27,908 nucleotides of DNA from JAKACA01 sp050010115. GTDB lineage: Bacteria; Actinomycetota; Acidimicrobiia; Acidimicrobiales; Bog-793. Location: assembly GCA_050010115.1 (NCBI GenBank), contig JBEKLQ010000049.1, forward strand, positions 1-27,908, in the 5' to 3' direction. Positions 8,425-15,798 of this stretch are shown piece after piece. Position 1 is the stretch's first letter. The number at the start of each line of letters is the position of its first letter. A program made the position numbers and the translations under genes. The notes beneath the pieces were generated by a model. It was not told the DNA's origin, ran no database searches, and saw only the letters and a list, made by a program, of their open reading frames with translations.

Positions 8425-8966
8425 ACGCCCGTGACCTGGGACGGCAGGATGACGAAGCGGTGATCCGAAACGCACTCTTCGGTCCCGATGCCATCGCCGG
8501 CGGCGACGAGGACGAAGGGGAGTTTGTCCGGGTCAGGCTGAGCGATCTCGACCTCCGCCTTCCCGAGGCACTCGGGCTCATGGTGAGGTCGCCGTCCCGA
8601 TGGATCCTCACCGTCGAAACGATATCGGCGCTCTACGTGCAGTTTCTGGCCACGGAGGACGGAGTGCTCGTCGCGGAGTGTGTCTCCAACGAGTTCCTGC
8701 ACGGTCACTTCGGGCTCTCCGAGGAAGCCGAGGAGCTGTTGCCCGTTCTCGGCTGGGATTGGCCGGCGCCGCCCGACCAGCTGAACTGGATCAAGGTGGA
8801 GTTCGACGAGAACGCCGTACTCGACTCGGCCGTGCTCGCCCTGCACACCCTCCGGCGCGTGTTCGGCTGCGGTGACGACGACGTCGTCTACGCGCAGTTC
8901 TTCCGGTCCCCGATGCAACGTGATGGCGGTTCAGGAGACAGCGAAATGCGGCCCGATGGAGTTTGA
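8421..8966 (+). CDS. YbjN/TY-Chap-like (type III secretion chaperone-fold) protein
   Basis: 181 aa. The ATG at 8421 overlaps the upstream stop as ATGA, so translation is coupled to the ADP-ribosylhydrolase-phosphatase; a longer in-frame start at 8400 would sit inside that gene. The region WILTVETISALYVQFLATEDGVLVAECVSNEFL, followed by a GW-DWPAPPDQLNWIKVEF segment, fits the YbjN/TY-Chap superfamily of chaperone-like peptide-binding domains common in actinobacteria. The C-terminal DSAVLALHTLRRVFG helix fits as well. It is a cytosolic acidic protein without membrane segments. A role in binding or regulating the coupled enzyme is plausible from context only. The family match is from memory of its sequence pattern. 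Confidence 0.7.
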   Translation: MNARDLGRQDDEAVIRNALFGPDAIAGGDEDEGEFVRVRLSDLDLRLPEALGLMVRSPSRWILTVETISALYVQFLATEDGVLVAECVSNEFLHGHFGLSEEAEELLPVLGWDWPAPPDQLNWIKVEFDENAVLDSAVLALHTLRRVFGCGDDDVVYAQFFRSPMQRDGGSGDSEMRPDGV

Positions 8967-9213
8967 ACACGCCATCGTCCGCTCGTCTGAGGGCGGTCAG
9001 GCCGACGACGTCCTGTTCGGGGACCTGTTCTCGGGTCTCCCTCTTTCGCGGCGAAGTGGCTTCGTGGTGGAAGGCTCGATCCATCAGAGGGCGCGAGTCG
9101 GCTGCCGTCGCCTCCCGTGGGAGCATCGAGAATGTCGAGCGAACCACTATGCGGTAGTTGAGCTCGCCTGCCTAAGAGGAGGACGAATGTCTTCGCGGGA
9201 CGCGATCCACCAC
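8967..9213. other. Intergenic region upstream of the duplicated promoter block
   Basis: No convincing gene in these 247 bp. Frames running through it (for example plus strand 8872-9273) look like chance products. I see no strong terminator after the YbjN-like gene. Confidence 0.4.
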
Positions 9214-9233
9214 CCCTTGCGGCGCTCCGATAA

Positions 9234-9262
9234 TTGGCACTACTCTCCCATAAGGACCAAAT
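9234..9262 (+). promoter_or_regulatory. Putative promoter of the permease-kinase operon
   Basis: TTGGCA at 9234-9239 aligns with a perfect TTGACA in the other copy of the block. A 17-bp spacer puts the weak -10 candidate CCAAAT at 9257-9262, inside the palindrome. The -10 is far from consensus, so the exact start of transcription is uncertain. Confidence 0.45.
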
Positions 9263-9271
9263 GTAGGTCCT
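9253..9271. promoter_or_regulatory. Operator-like palindrome AGGACC-N7-GGTCCT, copy 1
   Basis: Perfect 6-bp arms separated by AAATGTA, conserved without change in both block copies although nearby bases differ. It overlaps the presumed -10 region, a typical place for a repressor site. The best candidate ligand is the GntR/FCD regulator encoded in the minus arm (20688-21473); this is inferred from context. Confidence 0.6.
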
Positions 9272-9299
9272 AAGAACGTGAGCCGTGGGGGATTAGGCC

Positions 9300-9410
9300 G
9301 TGATCGACGGGACTGGTGGCAGCGAACCGAGCCATGTGTTCCCGCTCGAGACTGCTGGAGCGGGTGCAGGCCGGCCGGCTGGTTGCTCTGCTGGGTTGAT
9401 GCTCGAGTAG
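9300..9410 (+). pseudogene. Relict 5' end of a class III aminotransferase (leader ORF of 36 codons)
   Basis: From GTG at 9300 the frame reads IDGTGGSEPSHVFPLET, nearly the N-terminus of the aminotransferase encoded at 22189-23580 (TDGTGGSGPSHVFPLET). Homology stops at 9352 and the frame then runs through unrelated sequence to a TAG at 9408. An earlier in-frame GTG used by the longer version of the intact gene meets a TAG here (TCG changed to TAG at 9294-9296). The ribosome-binding stretch GGGGGAT is kept, so a short peptide could still be made. Confidence 0.75.
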
Positions 9411-9549
9411 GAGGGGAGGCCGCCTTCGCATCACCTGACCCGACCGCACCGGCAAAGGTGTCCCGAGCCTCGCGGCCCGGCCCGAATGCCACAAGCGGCT
9501 GGCTGTGTAGCGAGGGCTCGCCCGACCAGGACAGTAGGGAGGGGACGGA

Positions 9550-11100
9550 ATGACCGACACCGTGCCGCCAAGGCTTGTACCTGAGGCGACGGCTGCAGCG
9601 GCGACAACTGACAAGTTCGACATCTCGCAACGCCAGGACGTCCAGAAGCTTCACAAGCACGCCGTCGGCTTGGGCGGGGTTCTCTTCCTCACCTTGACCG
9701 GCTCGGCACCGATCTCGGCCATGCTGTTCAACACGCCGATCATGGTCGGCTACGGAGAGGGCAAGTATGCGCCCTCCGCCTTCATGTTCGGCGCAGTGGT
9801 GCTGGTCATCTTCGCCGTCGGCTACGTAGCCATGGCCCGCAAGAAGACGACGGCGGGCGGCTTCTACTCTTTCATCAGCCAAGGTCTCGGCCGCGAGCTG
9901 GGCATGGGTATGGGCTTCGCTTCTGTCGTGGGTTACTCGGTCTTCGAGGCGTCGCTCTGCGGCGGCTTCGCCTTCTTCCTCAACGCCAAGCTCAACAGCT
10001 TCGGCGTCCACGTCAGCTGGCCCTGGCTCGCTCTTGGCATGGTCGTTCTGATCTCGCTGTTGACGTATTTCGACATCAGGTTGTCGAGCATTCTCTTCGG
10101 CATCGGCCTGTGCTGCGAGATCATCATCCTCCTCATCTTCGACGGATTCATGTTTGCCAAGGGTCACGCCTCATGGTCGTCCGTGAACTTCGTGGGCGCC
10201 TTCAAGGGGTTTTCCGCTCACGGCACCCTCCTTGCGGGAGCCGCCGGAATCGGTCTGTTCTTCGCCTTCTGGAGCTGGGTGGGCTTCGAGATGGCCCCGA
10301 ACTACGGCGAGGAGTCCCGCGACCCGAAGCGCAACGTCCCGCGGGCCCTCTACATCTCGGTCGTCGGCCTCGGCATCTTCTATACCCTGACCTCCTGGGC
10401 TCCCCTCGCCGGCTATTCGAGTGGCCACGCCGCCGTCGTCCAGGCCCAGACGAACGCCGCCAACTTCTACTTCGTGCCGGCTACCAAGTACGCCGGCAGG
10501 TGGGTGGCCTCCATCCTGAGCTACCTGATCATCACGGGCTCGTTCGCCTGCGGTATGGCGTTCCACAACACAACGGCCCGGTACTTCTACTCGCTCGGCC
10601 GGGAGGGTGTCCTGCCGAGCGCACTTGGCAGGACGCACAACCGCTGGAAGAGCCCTCACATCGCCTCGCTCACCCAGTCGGTCATCGCCGCTCTCATCGT
10701 GGGCGGGTTCGCCCTCTTCACGGGCACCAACAACCCGAACACCCAGGCCTACCTGCAGCTGTACGGGTTGATGGCGATCATGGGCGTGATCGTGATCCTC
10801 GTGGCGCAGGCGCTCGTGTCGCTCAGCATCATCGTGTACTACGAGCGGCACGAACCCGACGACGTTCATTGGTGGCGCACCCGCCTGGCTCCCGTCCTGG
10901 CTTTCGTGACACAGAGCTACGTCGTGTACCTCTTGTTCAAGAACCTGCTGTTCCTCGGCAGCGGCTACAAGTACTCGGAGTGGTTCGGGCCGATCGACCT
11001 GTTATTCGTCTTGCTCGGGGTCGTCGGTGCCCTGTACTTGCGGGCTCGCAACCGGGCCAAGTACGAACAGGTCGGCCGTCTCATCAACGAAGGCCTCTGA
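9550..11100 (+). CDS. APC-superfamily amino acid/amine permease
   Basis: 516-residue integral membrane transporter with about 12 hydrophobic segments after a cytosolic N-terminus of about 40 residues. Segment 1 carries the APC-type unwound motif (LTLTGSAPISAM) and the second region holds the TTAGGFYSFISQGLG signature near residues 100-114. The later GFEMAPNYGEESRDPKRNVPRAL segment is the conserved APC loop with GEE and P-RNVPRA. Start: ATG at 9550 with GGGAGGGG closely upstream. First gene of the plus arm, 140 bp after the relict aminotransferase leader. It is expected to import the amine or amino acid handled by the gamma-glutamyl ligases and aminotransferases of the opposite arm; the substrate cannot be read from sequence. 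Confidence 0.9.
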   Translation: MTDTVPPRLVPEATAAAATTDKFDISQRQDVQKLHKHAVGLGGVLFLTLTGSAPISAMLFNTPIMVGYGEGKYAPSAFMFGAVVLVIFAVGYVAMARKKTTAGGFYSFISQGLGRELGMGMGFASVVGYSVFEASLCGGFAFFLNAKLNSFGVHVSWPWLALGMVVLISLLTYFDIRLSSILFGIGLCCEIIILLIFDGFMFAKGHASWSSVNFVGAFKGFSAHGTLLAGAAGIGLFFAFWSWVGFEMAPNYGEESRDPKRNVPRALYISVVGLGIFYTLTSWAPLAGYSSGHAAVVQAQTNAANFYFVPATKYAGRWVASILSYLIITGSFACGMAFHNTTARYFYSLGREGVLPSALGRTHNRWKSPHIASLTQSVIAALIVGGFALFTGTNNPNTQAYLQLYGLMAIMGVIVILVAQALVSLSIIVYYERHEPDDVHWWRTRLAPVLAFVTQSYVVYLLFKNLLFLGSGYKYSEWFGPIDLLFVLLGVVGALYLRARNRAKYEQVGRLINEGL

Positions 11101-11220
11101 TCGCCCCCAGGCCGTTCGCGCTGACCACACGGTGGCGGCCCGGCTCCGCATCGCGGCCTGTGGTCGCCGGTCAGCCCGCGACCGGAGAGACGTGAGAAGT
11201 CACCGAGCCGGCACGGTCCG

Positions 11221-12699
11221 TTGAGCTACGTAATCGGGGTAGACGTCGGTTCGCAGAGCGTCAAAGGCGTGCTCATGGATCCTGACGGCAGGGCCGTCGC
11301 CACAGCCGGGCACCCCCTCGAGATGTTGCATCCGGCTGCCGGCTGGGCAGAGCAGGACCCGGCGGCGTGGTGCGACGGCGTCGCCCACGTCGTCCGCTCA
11401 CTCATTTCCGCTGAGAGCCTTCCAGCCGGCGCGGTGACTTACCTCGGGCTGGCCTCTCAGGTCGACGGCGTGGTTCCGGTCGATGCCGACCTGCGGGCCT
11501 TGCGGCCCGGCATCATCTGGCTCGACCGGCGGGCCGCCGGCCAGGCTTTCGAGTTGGCCGAGCGCATTGGGGCCGACCGTATCTTCGCCACGACCGGCCT
11601 CAACGTTGACGCGTCCCACATCGCTCCGAAGATCGCCTGGCTGCGCGACGAGGAGCCCGACGTGTTCAGCTCGAGCCGGGCGTTCCCCCCCGTCGGCGGC
11701 TACCTGCTCGCCTGGCTGACGGGCGCCATGGCTCAGGACCCGGCGAATGCCTCTTCGACGATGTTGTACGACCCCGTTGCTTCAGCGTTCGACGCAGCTC
11801 TCGTCGAAGCGGTCGGCATCGACCTGGACCGGCTGGCCGAGGTGCGCCCTTCCACCGAGGTGGCCGGTCGCCTGACGGCCGCCGCCGCCGACCGGCTTGG
11901 GCTCTCCACGAGCTGCCAAGTCATCGTCGGAACGGGCGACGAGCATGCGGCTTGTGTCGGGGCCGGGGCACTCTTCGAGGGCATCGTCGCAGACGTGAGC
12001 GGTACCGCCGAGCCGGTTGCGGTGACATCATTTCGGCCGGTGTTCGACCCCGAGCGTGTCGTCGAGACCCACGCCCACGCCCTGGCGGGCCGGCTGCTCG
12101 TCGAGAACCCCGGCTTCGTCTCGGGCGGGAGCACGTTGTGGTGCGCCCGAAGCATTCTCGGCATCGGGCAGTCGGAGCTGTTCGGCGAAGCGGCCCTGGC
12201 GCCGCCCGGCGCAGACGGCGTCCTGTTCCTGCCCACTCTCTCCGGGGCGACCGCCCCGCGCTGGAACGACCGCATGAGGGCGGCCTTCGCCGGGCTCGGC
12301 ATGACGCATGAGCGCAGACACCTCGCCCGAGCGGTCCTCGAGGGCTGCACCTTCGCCTTAGCCGACATCGTGGGGCGGCTCGAAGCCCTCGGCCTGGCCG
12401 GCGAGGAGATACGCGTCGTCGGAGGTGGGGCAAGAAGCCCGCTCTGGCTGCAGATCAAGGCAGACGTCACCGGCCGCTGCGTCCGGCCGGTGCTGGCCGA
12501 AGAGCCGACCGCCCACGGGGCGGCCATGTTGGCCGGGCTGGCCAGTGGGACCTTCGCCGACATCGACGACGCCGTCGAGCGTGCCGTCGAACTGGCCAGC
12601 GAGCCCTTCGTTCCCGACCCCTCGGCCCAAGCCGTCTACGAAGAGCGCTACGGCGAGTACCGCGCCCTGTTCGACGGAGTCGAGGGGGCCCTCGCGTGA
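11221..12699 (+). CDS. FGGY-family carbohydrate kinase (xylulokinase-like)
   Basis: 492 aa, the usual size for FGGY kinases. The N-terminal ATPase phosphate loop is GVDVGSQSVKG (residues 6-16), the WLDRRA segment follows at 100-105, the catalytic Asp is in GTGDEHAACVGAG (D240), and the adenosine loop GGGARSPLWLQIKAD is at 401-415. It should phosphorylate a sugar or polyol. The TTG at 11221 is the only start fitting the fold; the ribosome binding site is weak. It lies 120 bp after the permease and its stop overlaps the following start (GTGA), so it is co-translated with the AraM-like dehydrogenase. Overall it resembles xylulokinases, but its partners (AraM-like, AraL-like) suggest another polyol or keto-sugar. 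Confidence 0.88.
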   Translation: MSYVIGVDVGSQSVKGVLMDPDGRAVATAGHPLEMLHPAAGWAEQDPAAWCDGVAHVVRSLISAESLPAGAVTYLGLASQVDGVVPVDADLRALRPGIIWLDRRAAGQAFELAERIGADRIFATTGLNVDASHIAPKIAWLRDEEPDVFSSSRAFPPVGGYLLAWLTGAMAQDPANASSTMLYDPVASAFDAALVEAVGIDLDRLAEVRPSTEVAGRLTAAAADRLGLSTSCQVIVGTGDEHAACVGAGALFEGIVADVSGTAEPVAVTSFRPVFDPERVVETHAHALAGRLLVENPGFVSGGSTLWCARSILGIGQSELFGEAALAPPGADGVLFLPTLSGATAPRWNDRMRAAFAGLGMTHERRHLARAVLEGCTFALADIVGRLEALGLAGEEIRVVGGGARSPLWLQIKADVTGRCVRPVLAEEPTAHGAAMLAGLASGTFADIDDAVERAVELASEPFVPDPSAQAVYEERYGEYRALFDGVEGALA

Positions 12700-14099
12700 G
12701 CATCGATCTGGCGGCACTGCAGAGCTCGCTTCGCGCCTCGGCCGGCGGTGCCCGGCTGCAGCCGATCGGGCTTGGCCGCCTCGTCGTCGGGAGTGGCGCT
12801 CTCGATGAGGTGGCTGGGGTCGTCGAAGATCTCGTCGTCACAGCGGGGAGCCGGGACGTCGTCCTCCTCTCGGACAACACGACGATGAGCTATCGCGGCA
12901 AGCTGCTCAAGCCACTCGTGGCGGAGGCTCTGTCCCGCTGCTTCTCCCTCCGCCAAGTGGTCGTAGGCGGCGCCGGCGGAGAGGCGCACGCCGACGAAGC
13001 CAGCCTCGCCGACGCCGTAGCCGCCTCGGGCCGGGCCGCTTGCGTGGTGAGCGTCGGCTCGGGCACGGTCACCGACCTGGCCAAAGCGGTAGCCGCCGAG
13101 GCGGCTTCGCGCCATGTCGTCGTGCAGACCGCCACGAGCGTCAATGGATACGTCGACCCTTACTCCGTGCTGCTCCGCTCCGGTGCCAAGCGGACGGTTC
13201 CAACCCGATGGCCCGACGCTGTGGTCATCGACCCCGGTGTCCTCGTCGAGGCACCGCCTGGGTTGAACCGCGCCGGAGTGGGCGATCTGCTGGCCATGTT
13301 CAGCGCGCCGGCCGACTGGTACCTGGCAGGCGTCGTCGGCACCGACACGTCCTATTCGGACGGTGTCGTGTCTGCCGTGCGCGAGCGCGGCAGGGGCTTG
13401 CTGGCGATGGAGCAGGACTTCGTGAAGGACGGCGCCGCCTTGACCGAGCTGGCGGAGACGCTCACGGTGAGCGGTATCGCCATGGGCGTGTCCGCCACGA
13501 CAGCACCCGCCTCGGGCATGGAGCACACCGTCAGTCACCTTCTCGAGATGGCTTCGGAGGCCGGGACGGGACCCACGAACTTCCACGGTGCCCAGGTCGG
13601 CGCAGCCACGCTCGTCGCAGCCGCCACATGGCAGCGCGTCCTGCAGGCGATCGACGGCGGCGCCCTCGACCGTGGGGGCCAACTCCCGGAGCCGGGCTCC
13701 GCCCGCACGCGGATCGAGCGGGCCTTCGCCAAGCTCGATCCCTCCGGTGCGACCGCGGCCGAGTGCTACGCCGACTACGAGCGCAAGCTCATCCGCCTCG
13801 CCGAGCTGGACCCGATAGCGCGGCTGCGCGCAGGTTGGGACCGTCACGCCAACGTCCTCCGGGGCCTGCTGGTCGATCCCGGCTCGCTCGGCCGGGCCAT
13901 GACTACCGCTGGGGTTCCGGCGGGGTTCTCGGAGCTGGCCAACCCGGTTGAGGATGATCTCGCCCATTGGGCGGTGGCTCACTGCCACCTGTTGCGGGAT
14001 CGCTTCACCGTGGCCGATCTCGCCGATTTGCTGGCGTTGTTCGAGGATGAGGACGTCGCCGCGGACCTCGCTGTAGCCGGAGCGGCGGCGACGCCATGA
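12696..14099 (+). CDS. AraM/EgsA-like sn-glycerol-1-phosphate dehydrogenase-family protein
   Basis: 467 aa, starting at a GTG that overlaps the kinase stop. It belongs to the iron-alcohol-dehydrogenase/dehydroquinate-synthase fold: nucleotide loop GSGTVTDLAK (121-130), TATSVNGYVDPYS (145-157), and metal ligands in AGVGDLLAMFSAPADW (D197), SGMEHTVSHLLEM (H277, H281) and NFHGAQVG (H297). These match the AraM/G1P-dehydrogenase branch, which reversibly reduces dihydroxyacetone phosphate to sn-glycerol-1-phosphate. The C-terminal about 130 residues are longer and less typical. Acting next to a kinase and a phosphatase, it may oxidise or reduce a related phosphorylated polyol instead. Its stop overlaps the next gene's ATG. 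Archaeal-type lipid synthesis is unlikely because no prenyltransferase is present. Confidence 0.8.
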   Translation: MSIDLAALQSSLRASAGGARLQPIGLGRLVVGSGALDEVAGVVEDLVVTAGSRDVVLLSDNTTMSYRGKLLKPLVAEALSRCFSLRQVVVGGAGGEAHADEASLADAVAASGRAACVVSVGSGTVTDLAKAVAAEAASRHVVVQTATSVNGYVDPYSVLLRSGAKRTVPTRWPDAVVIDPGVLVEAPPGLNRAGVGDLLAMFSAPADWYLAGVVGTDTSYSDGVVSAVRERGRGLLAMEQDFVKDGAALTELAETLTVSGIAMGVSATTAPASGMEHTVSHLLEMASEAGTGPTNFHGAQVGAATLVAAATWQRVLQAIDGGALDRGGQLPEPGSARTRIERAFAKLDPSGATAAECYADYERKLIRLAELDPIARLRAGWDRHANVLRGLLVDPGSLGRAMTTAGVPAGFSELANPVEDDLAHWAVAHCHLLRDRFTVADLADLLALFEDEDVAADLAVAGAAATP

Positions 14100-14938
14100 G
14101 CTCCAACCCGCCCTCAGATCCTGCGTGCGTCCTGCGCCCGCTCGATCGGGTCTTCGGCGGCTATGCCCTCGATCTCGATGGGACGGTCTACCTCGGCGAC
14201 GAGCTGTTGGCGGGGGCGCAAGCAACGGTGGCGGCCATCCGGCGCAACGGCGCCAAGACGGTCTTTCTCACCAACAAGCCGCTGGAGAGCGCCGCGGCCT
14301 ACGCCGCCAAACTGACGCGCCTCGGCATCCCGGCCGACGAGGCCGACGTGCTCAGTCCTCTCGGCGTGCTGTGCGATTATCTGAGCGAGCACCATGCCGG
14401 GGATGGCGTTCTCACGGTGGCCGAGCCCCTCGTCGACGAGACGCTTCGATCCTGCGGGATCGAGGTGACGACCGACCCACGGGCCGCCGGCGTGGTGGTG
14501 GTCTCCTTCGACCGGACCTTCGACTATGACAAGCTCCTGCGGGCGTTCCGGGCCGTCCGCCACCACGGTGCAGCCATCGTTGCCACGAATCCGGATCCCT
14601 TCTGCCCCACCCCGGATGGCGGCCTGCCGGACTGCGCGGCCATGCTGGCAGCGATCGAGGCATGTACCGGCTCGCGGGCCGAAGCGATCGTCGGCAAGCC
14701 GAGCCGCCACATGGCTGAGGCCCTGCTGAGCCGGCTCGGAGTGAGTCGGGCCGACGCGGTCGTGGTCGGTGACCGACTGGGGACTGACGTGGCCATGGCC
14801 CAGACCATTGGCCTGGCGAGCGTTCTCGTGCTCTCGGGCGTCACCGGCCCGGACGAGTTGAGAGCCGCCGGCATCCGGCCGGACTATGTTGTCAACGGCA
14901 TCGGCGAGCTGCTCTCCGTCCTCGAGGGCGCACGGTGA
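14096..14938 (+). CDS. HAD-IIA (NagD/AraL-like) sugar phosphatase
   Basis: 280 aa with all four HAD motifs: DLDGT (D26 nucleophile, D28 acid/base), FLTN (T59), GKPSRHM (K201) and VVGDRLGTD (D226, D231). The cap is of the IIA type between motifs II and III. Members such as NagD, AraL and PGP dephosphorylate small sugar phosphates, often as housekeeping repair. The ATG overlaps the upstream stop (ATGA), so kinase, dehydrogenase and phosphatase form a coupled trio. The AraL-AraM pairing recalls the Bacillus subtilis arabinose operon, although no arabinose isomerase or epimerase is here. Confidence 0.88.
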   Translation: MSSNPPSDPACVLRPLDRVFGGYALDLDGTVYLGDELLAGAQATVAAIRRNGAKTVFLTNKPLESAAAYAAKLTRLGIPADEADVLSPLGVLCDYLSEHHAGDGVLTVAEPLVDETLRSCGIEVTTDPRAAGVVVVSFDRTFDYDKLLRAFRAVRHHGAAIVATNPDPFCPTPDGGLPDCAAMLAAIEACTGSRAEAIVGKPSRHMAEALLSRLGVSRADAVVVGDRLGTDVAMAQTIGLASVLVLSGVTGPDELRAAGIRPDYVVNGIGELLSVLEGAR

Positions 14939-15008
14939 GAGGGAGCCGGCTTCCGGGCCCACCGAGCGTGGGTGCGCACGAGCCTGAGCTGTCGAGAAAG
15001 GCTGAGGC

Positions 15009-15734
15009 GTGGTGATCGAGTTCATCTTCATGCTGACCCATCAGGACCGCACGGTGGACAACGCCCTCGACGTCTACCGGGACGTACGCCGGGCGGGGCT
15101 TCGCTACGTCGGCTTCAAGGACGTCGGCGCGTCGCTCGAGCAGCTGCACGACGTGGCAGACGCAGCCCACGAGGACGGCCTCGAGGTGATGCTCGAGGTC
15201 GTCTCGACCTCGCCCAGCGACGAGCTGAGATCTGTCGACGCGGCGGCGGCCATAGGCGTCGACTGGGTCCTCGGCGGAACCCACGCCGAGTCCGGGGTCA
15301 AAGCCCTGGCGGGAACGGGCCTGCGATACTGCCCTTTCCCTGGCACAGTCGTCGGCCACCCGAGCGTGCTCGAGGGGGAGATTGCCGACATCGCCGAGAG
15401 TGCCCGGCGCCTCACGGCGCTGGACGGCGTCTACGGCCTGGACTTGCTCGCCTACCGCCATGCGACGGCCGACGTCCCCGCTCTCGTGCGAGCGGTCGTC
15501 GCCGCCTCGAGCGGCCCTGTCATCGCTGCCGGCTCGGTGACCACACTGGAACAGATCGCCGCGCTCAACGAGGCCGGCGCCTGGGGCTTCACCATCGGTG
15601 GGGCGGTCTTCGAGGGGCTCCTGCCCGGAGGGCCGAGCGTCGTCGGCCAGGTGAGGGCGGTGCTGGATGCTCTCGCCGGCCCGTCGGAGCCTGCCGGAGA
15701 GTCGCAGGCCGGATCGGGCCTCGCCGGCGGCTGA
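15009..15734 (+). CDS. Phosphate-binding TIM-barrel protein (HisA/NanE-like), function unknown
   Basis: 241 aa from the first of two adjacent GTG codons, with a GAAAGG stretch about 8 nt upstream. Alternating beta/alpha segments end in the typical phosphate cradle: VIAAGSVTTLEQ (AGS at 174-176) and GFTIGGAVFEG (GGA at 197-199). Conserved-looking acidic and polar residues include FKDVG (36-40), EVVSTSP (63-69), GGTHAES (89-95) and D145. The pattern suits an isomerase, epimerase or aldolase acting on a phosphorylated ligand; I cannot place it in a named family. It lies 70 bp after the phosphatase and closes the plus arm. The C-terminal about 20 residues are a low-complexity Gly/Ser/Ala tail. 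Confidence 0.75.
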   Translation: MVIEFIFMLTHQDRTVDNALDVYRDVRRAGLRYVGFKDVGASLEQLHDVADAAHEDGLEVMLEVVSTSPSDELRSVDAAAAIGVDWVLGGTHAESGVKALAGTGLRYCPFPGTVVGHPSVLEGEIADIAESARRLTALDGVYGLDLLAYRHATADVPALVRAVVAASSGPVIAAGSVTTLEQIAALNEAGAWGFTIGGAVFEGLLPGGPSVVGQVRAVLDALAGPSEPAGESQAGSGLAGG

Positions 15735-15740
15735 GCCGGC
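15723..15740. terminator. Hairpin at the junction of the convergent arms
   Basis: GCCGGC-N6-GCCGGC overlaps the stop codon of the TIM-barrel gene in the short gap between convergent operons. There is no T-tract, so termination is only a guess. Confidence 0.25.
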
Positions 15741-15798
15741 CGTCGCCACCCGCGCATCGGAAGCGTCCTCGCCCCAAGCGACCAGGGCGCTCACGTGC

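Larger units (their letters stand above)
9214..9352 (+). repeat. Promoter-start block, copy 1 (inverted partner at 23528-23666)
   Basis: This 139-bp block matches the reverse complement of 23528-23666 with no gaps and 9 mismatches that I count (about 93%). It contains a -35-like TTGGCA, the palindrome AGGACC-N7-GGTCCT, a GTGGGGGATT ribosome-binding stretch and the first codons of a class III aminotransferase reading frame. In copy 2 these sit in front of the complete aminotransferase gene; here they lead into the permease operon. A duplication or recombination event thus put the plus arm under the same control region. Confidence 0.9.

Noticed and set aside
9353..9549. Possible riboswitch or attenuator ahead of the permease
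   Set aside because: I could not recognise a known aptamer core or a terminator with T-tract in this GC-rich 197-bp leader.
11120..11175. Inverted repeat GCTGACC/GGTCAGC between permease and kinase
   Set aside because: The arms are only 7 bp with a loop of over 40 nt, and there is no T-run; chance is likely in GC-rich DNA.
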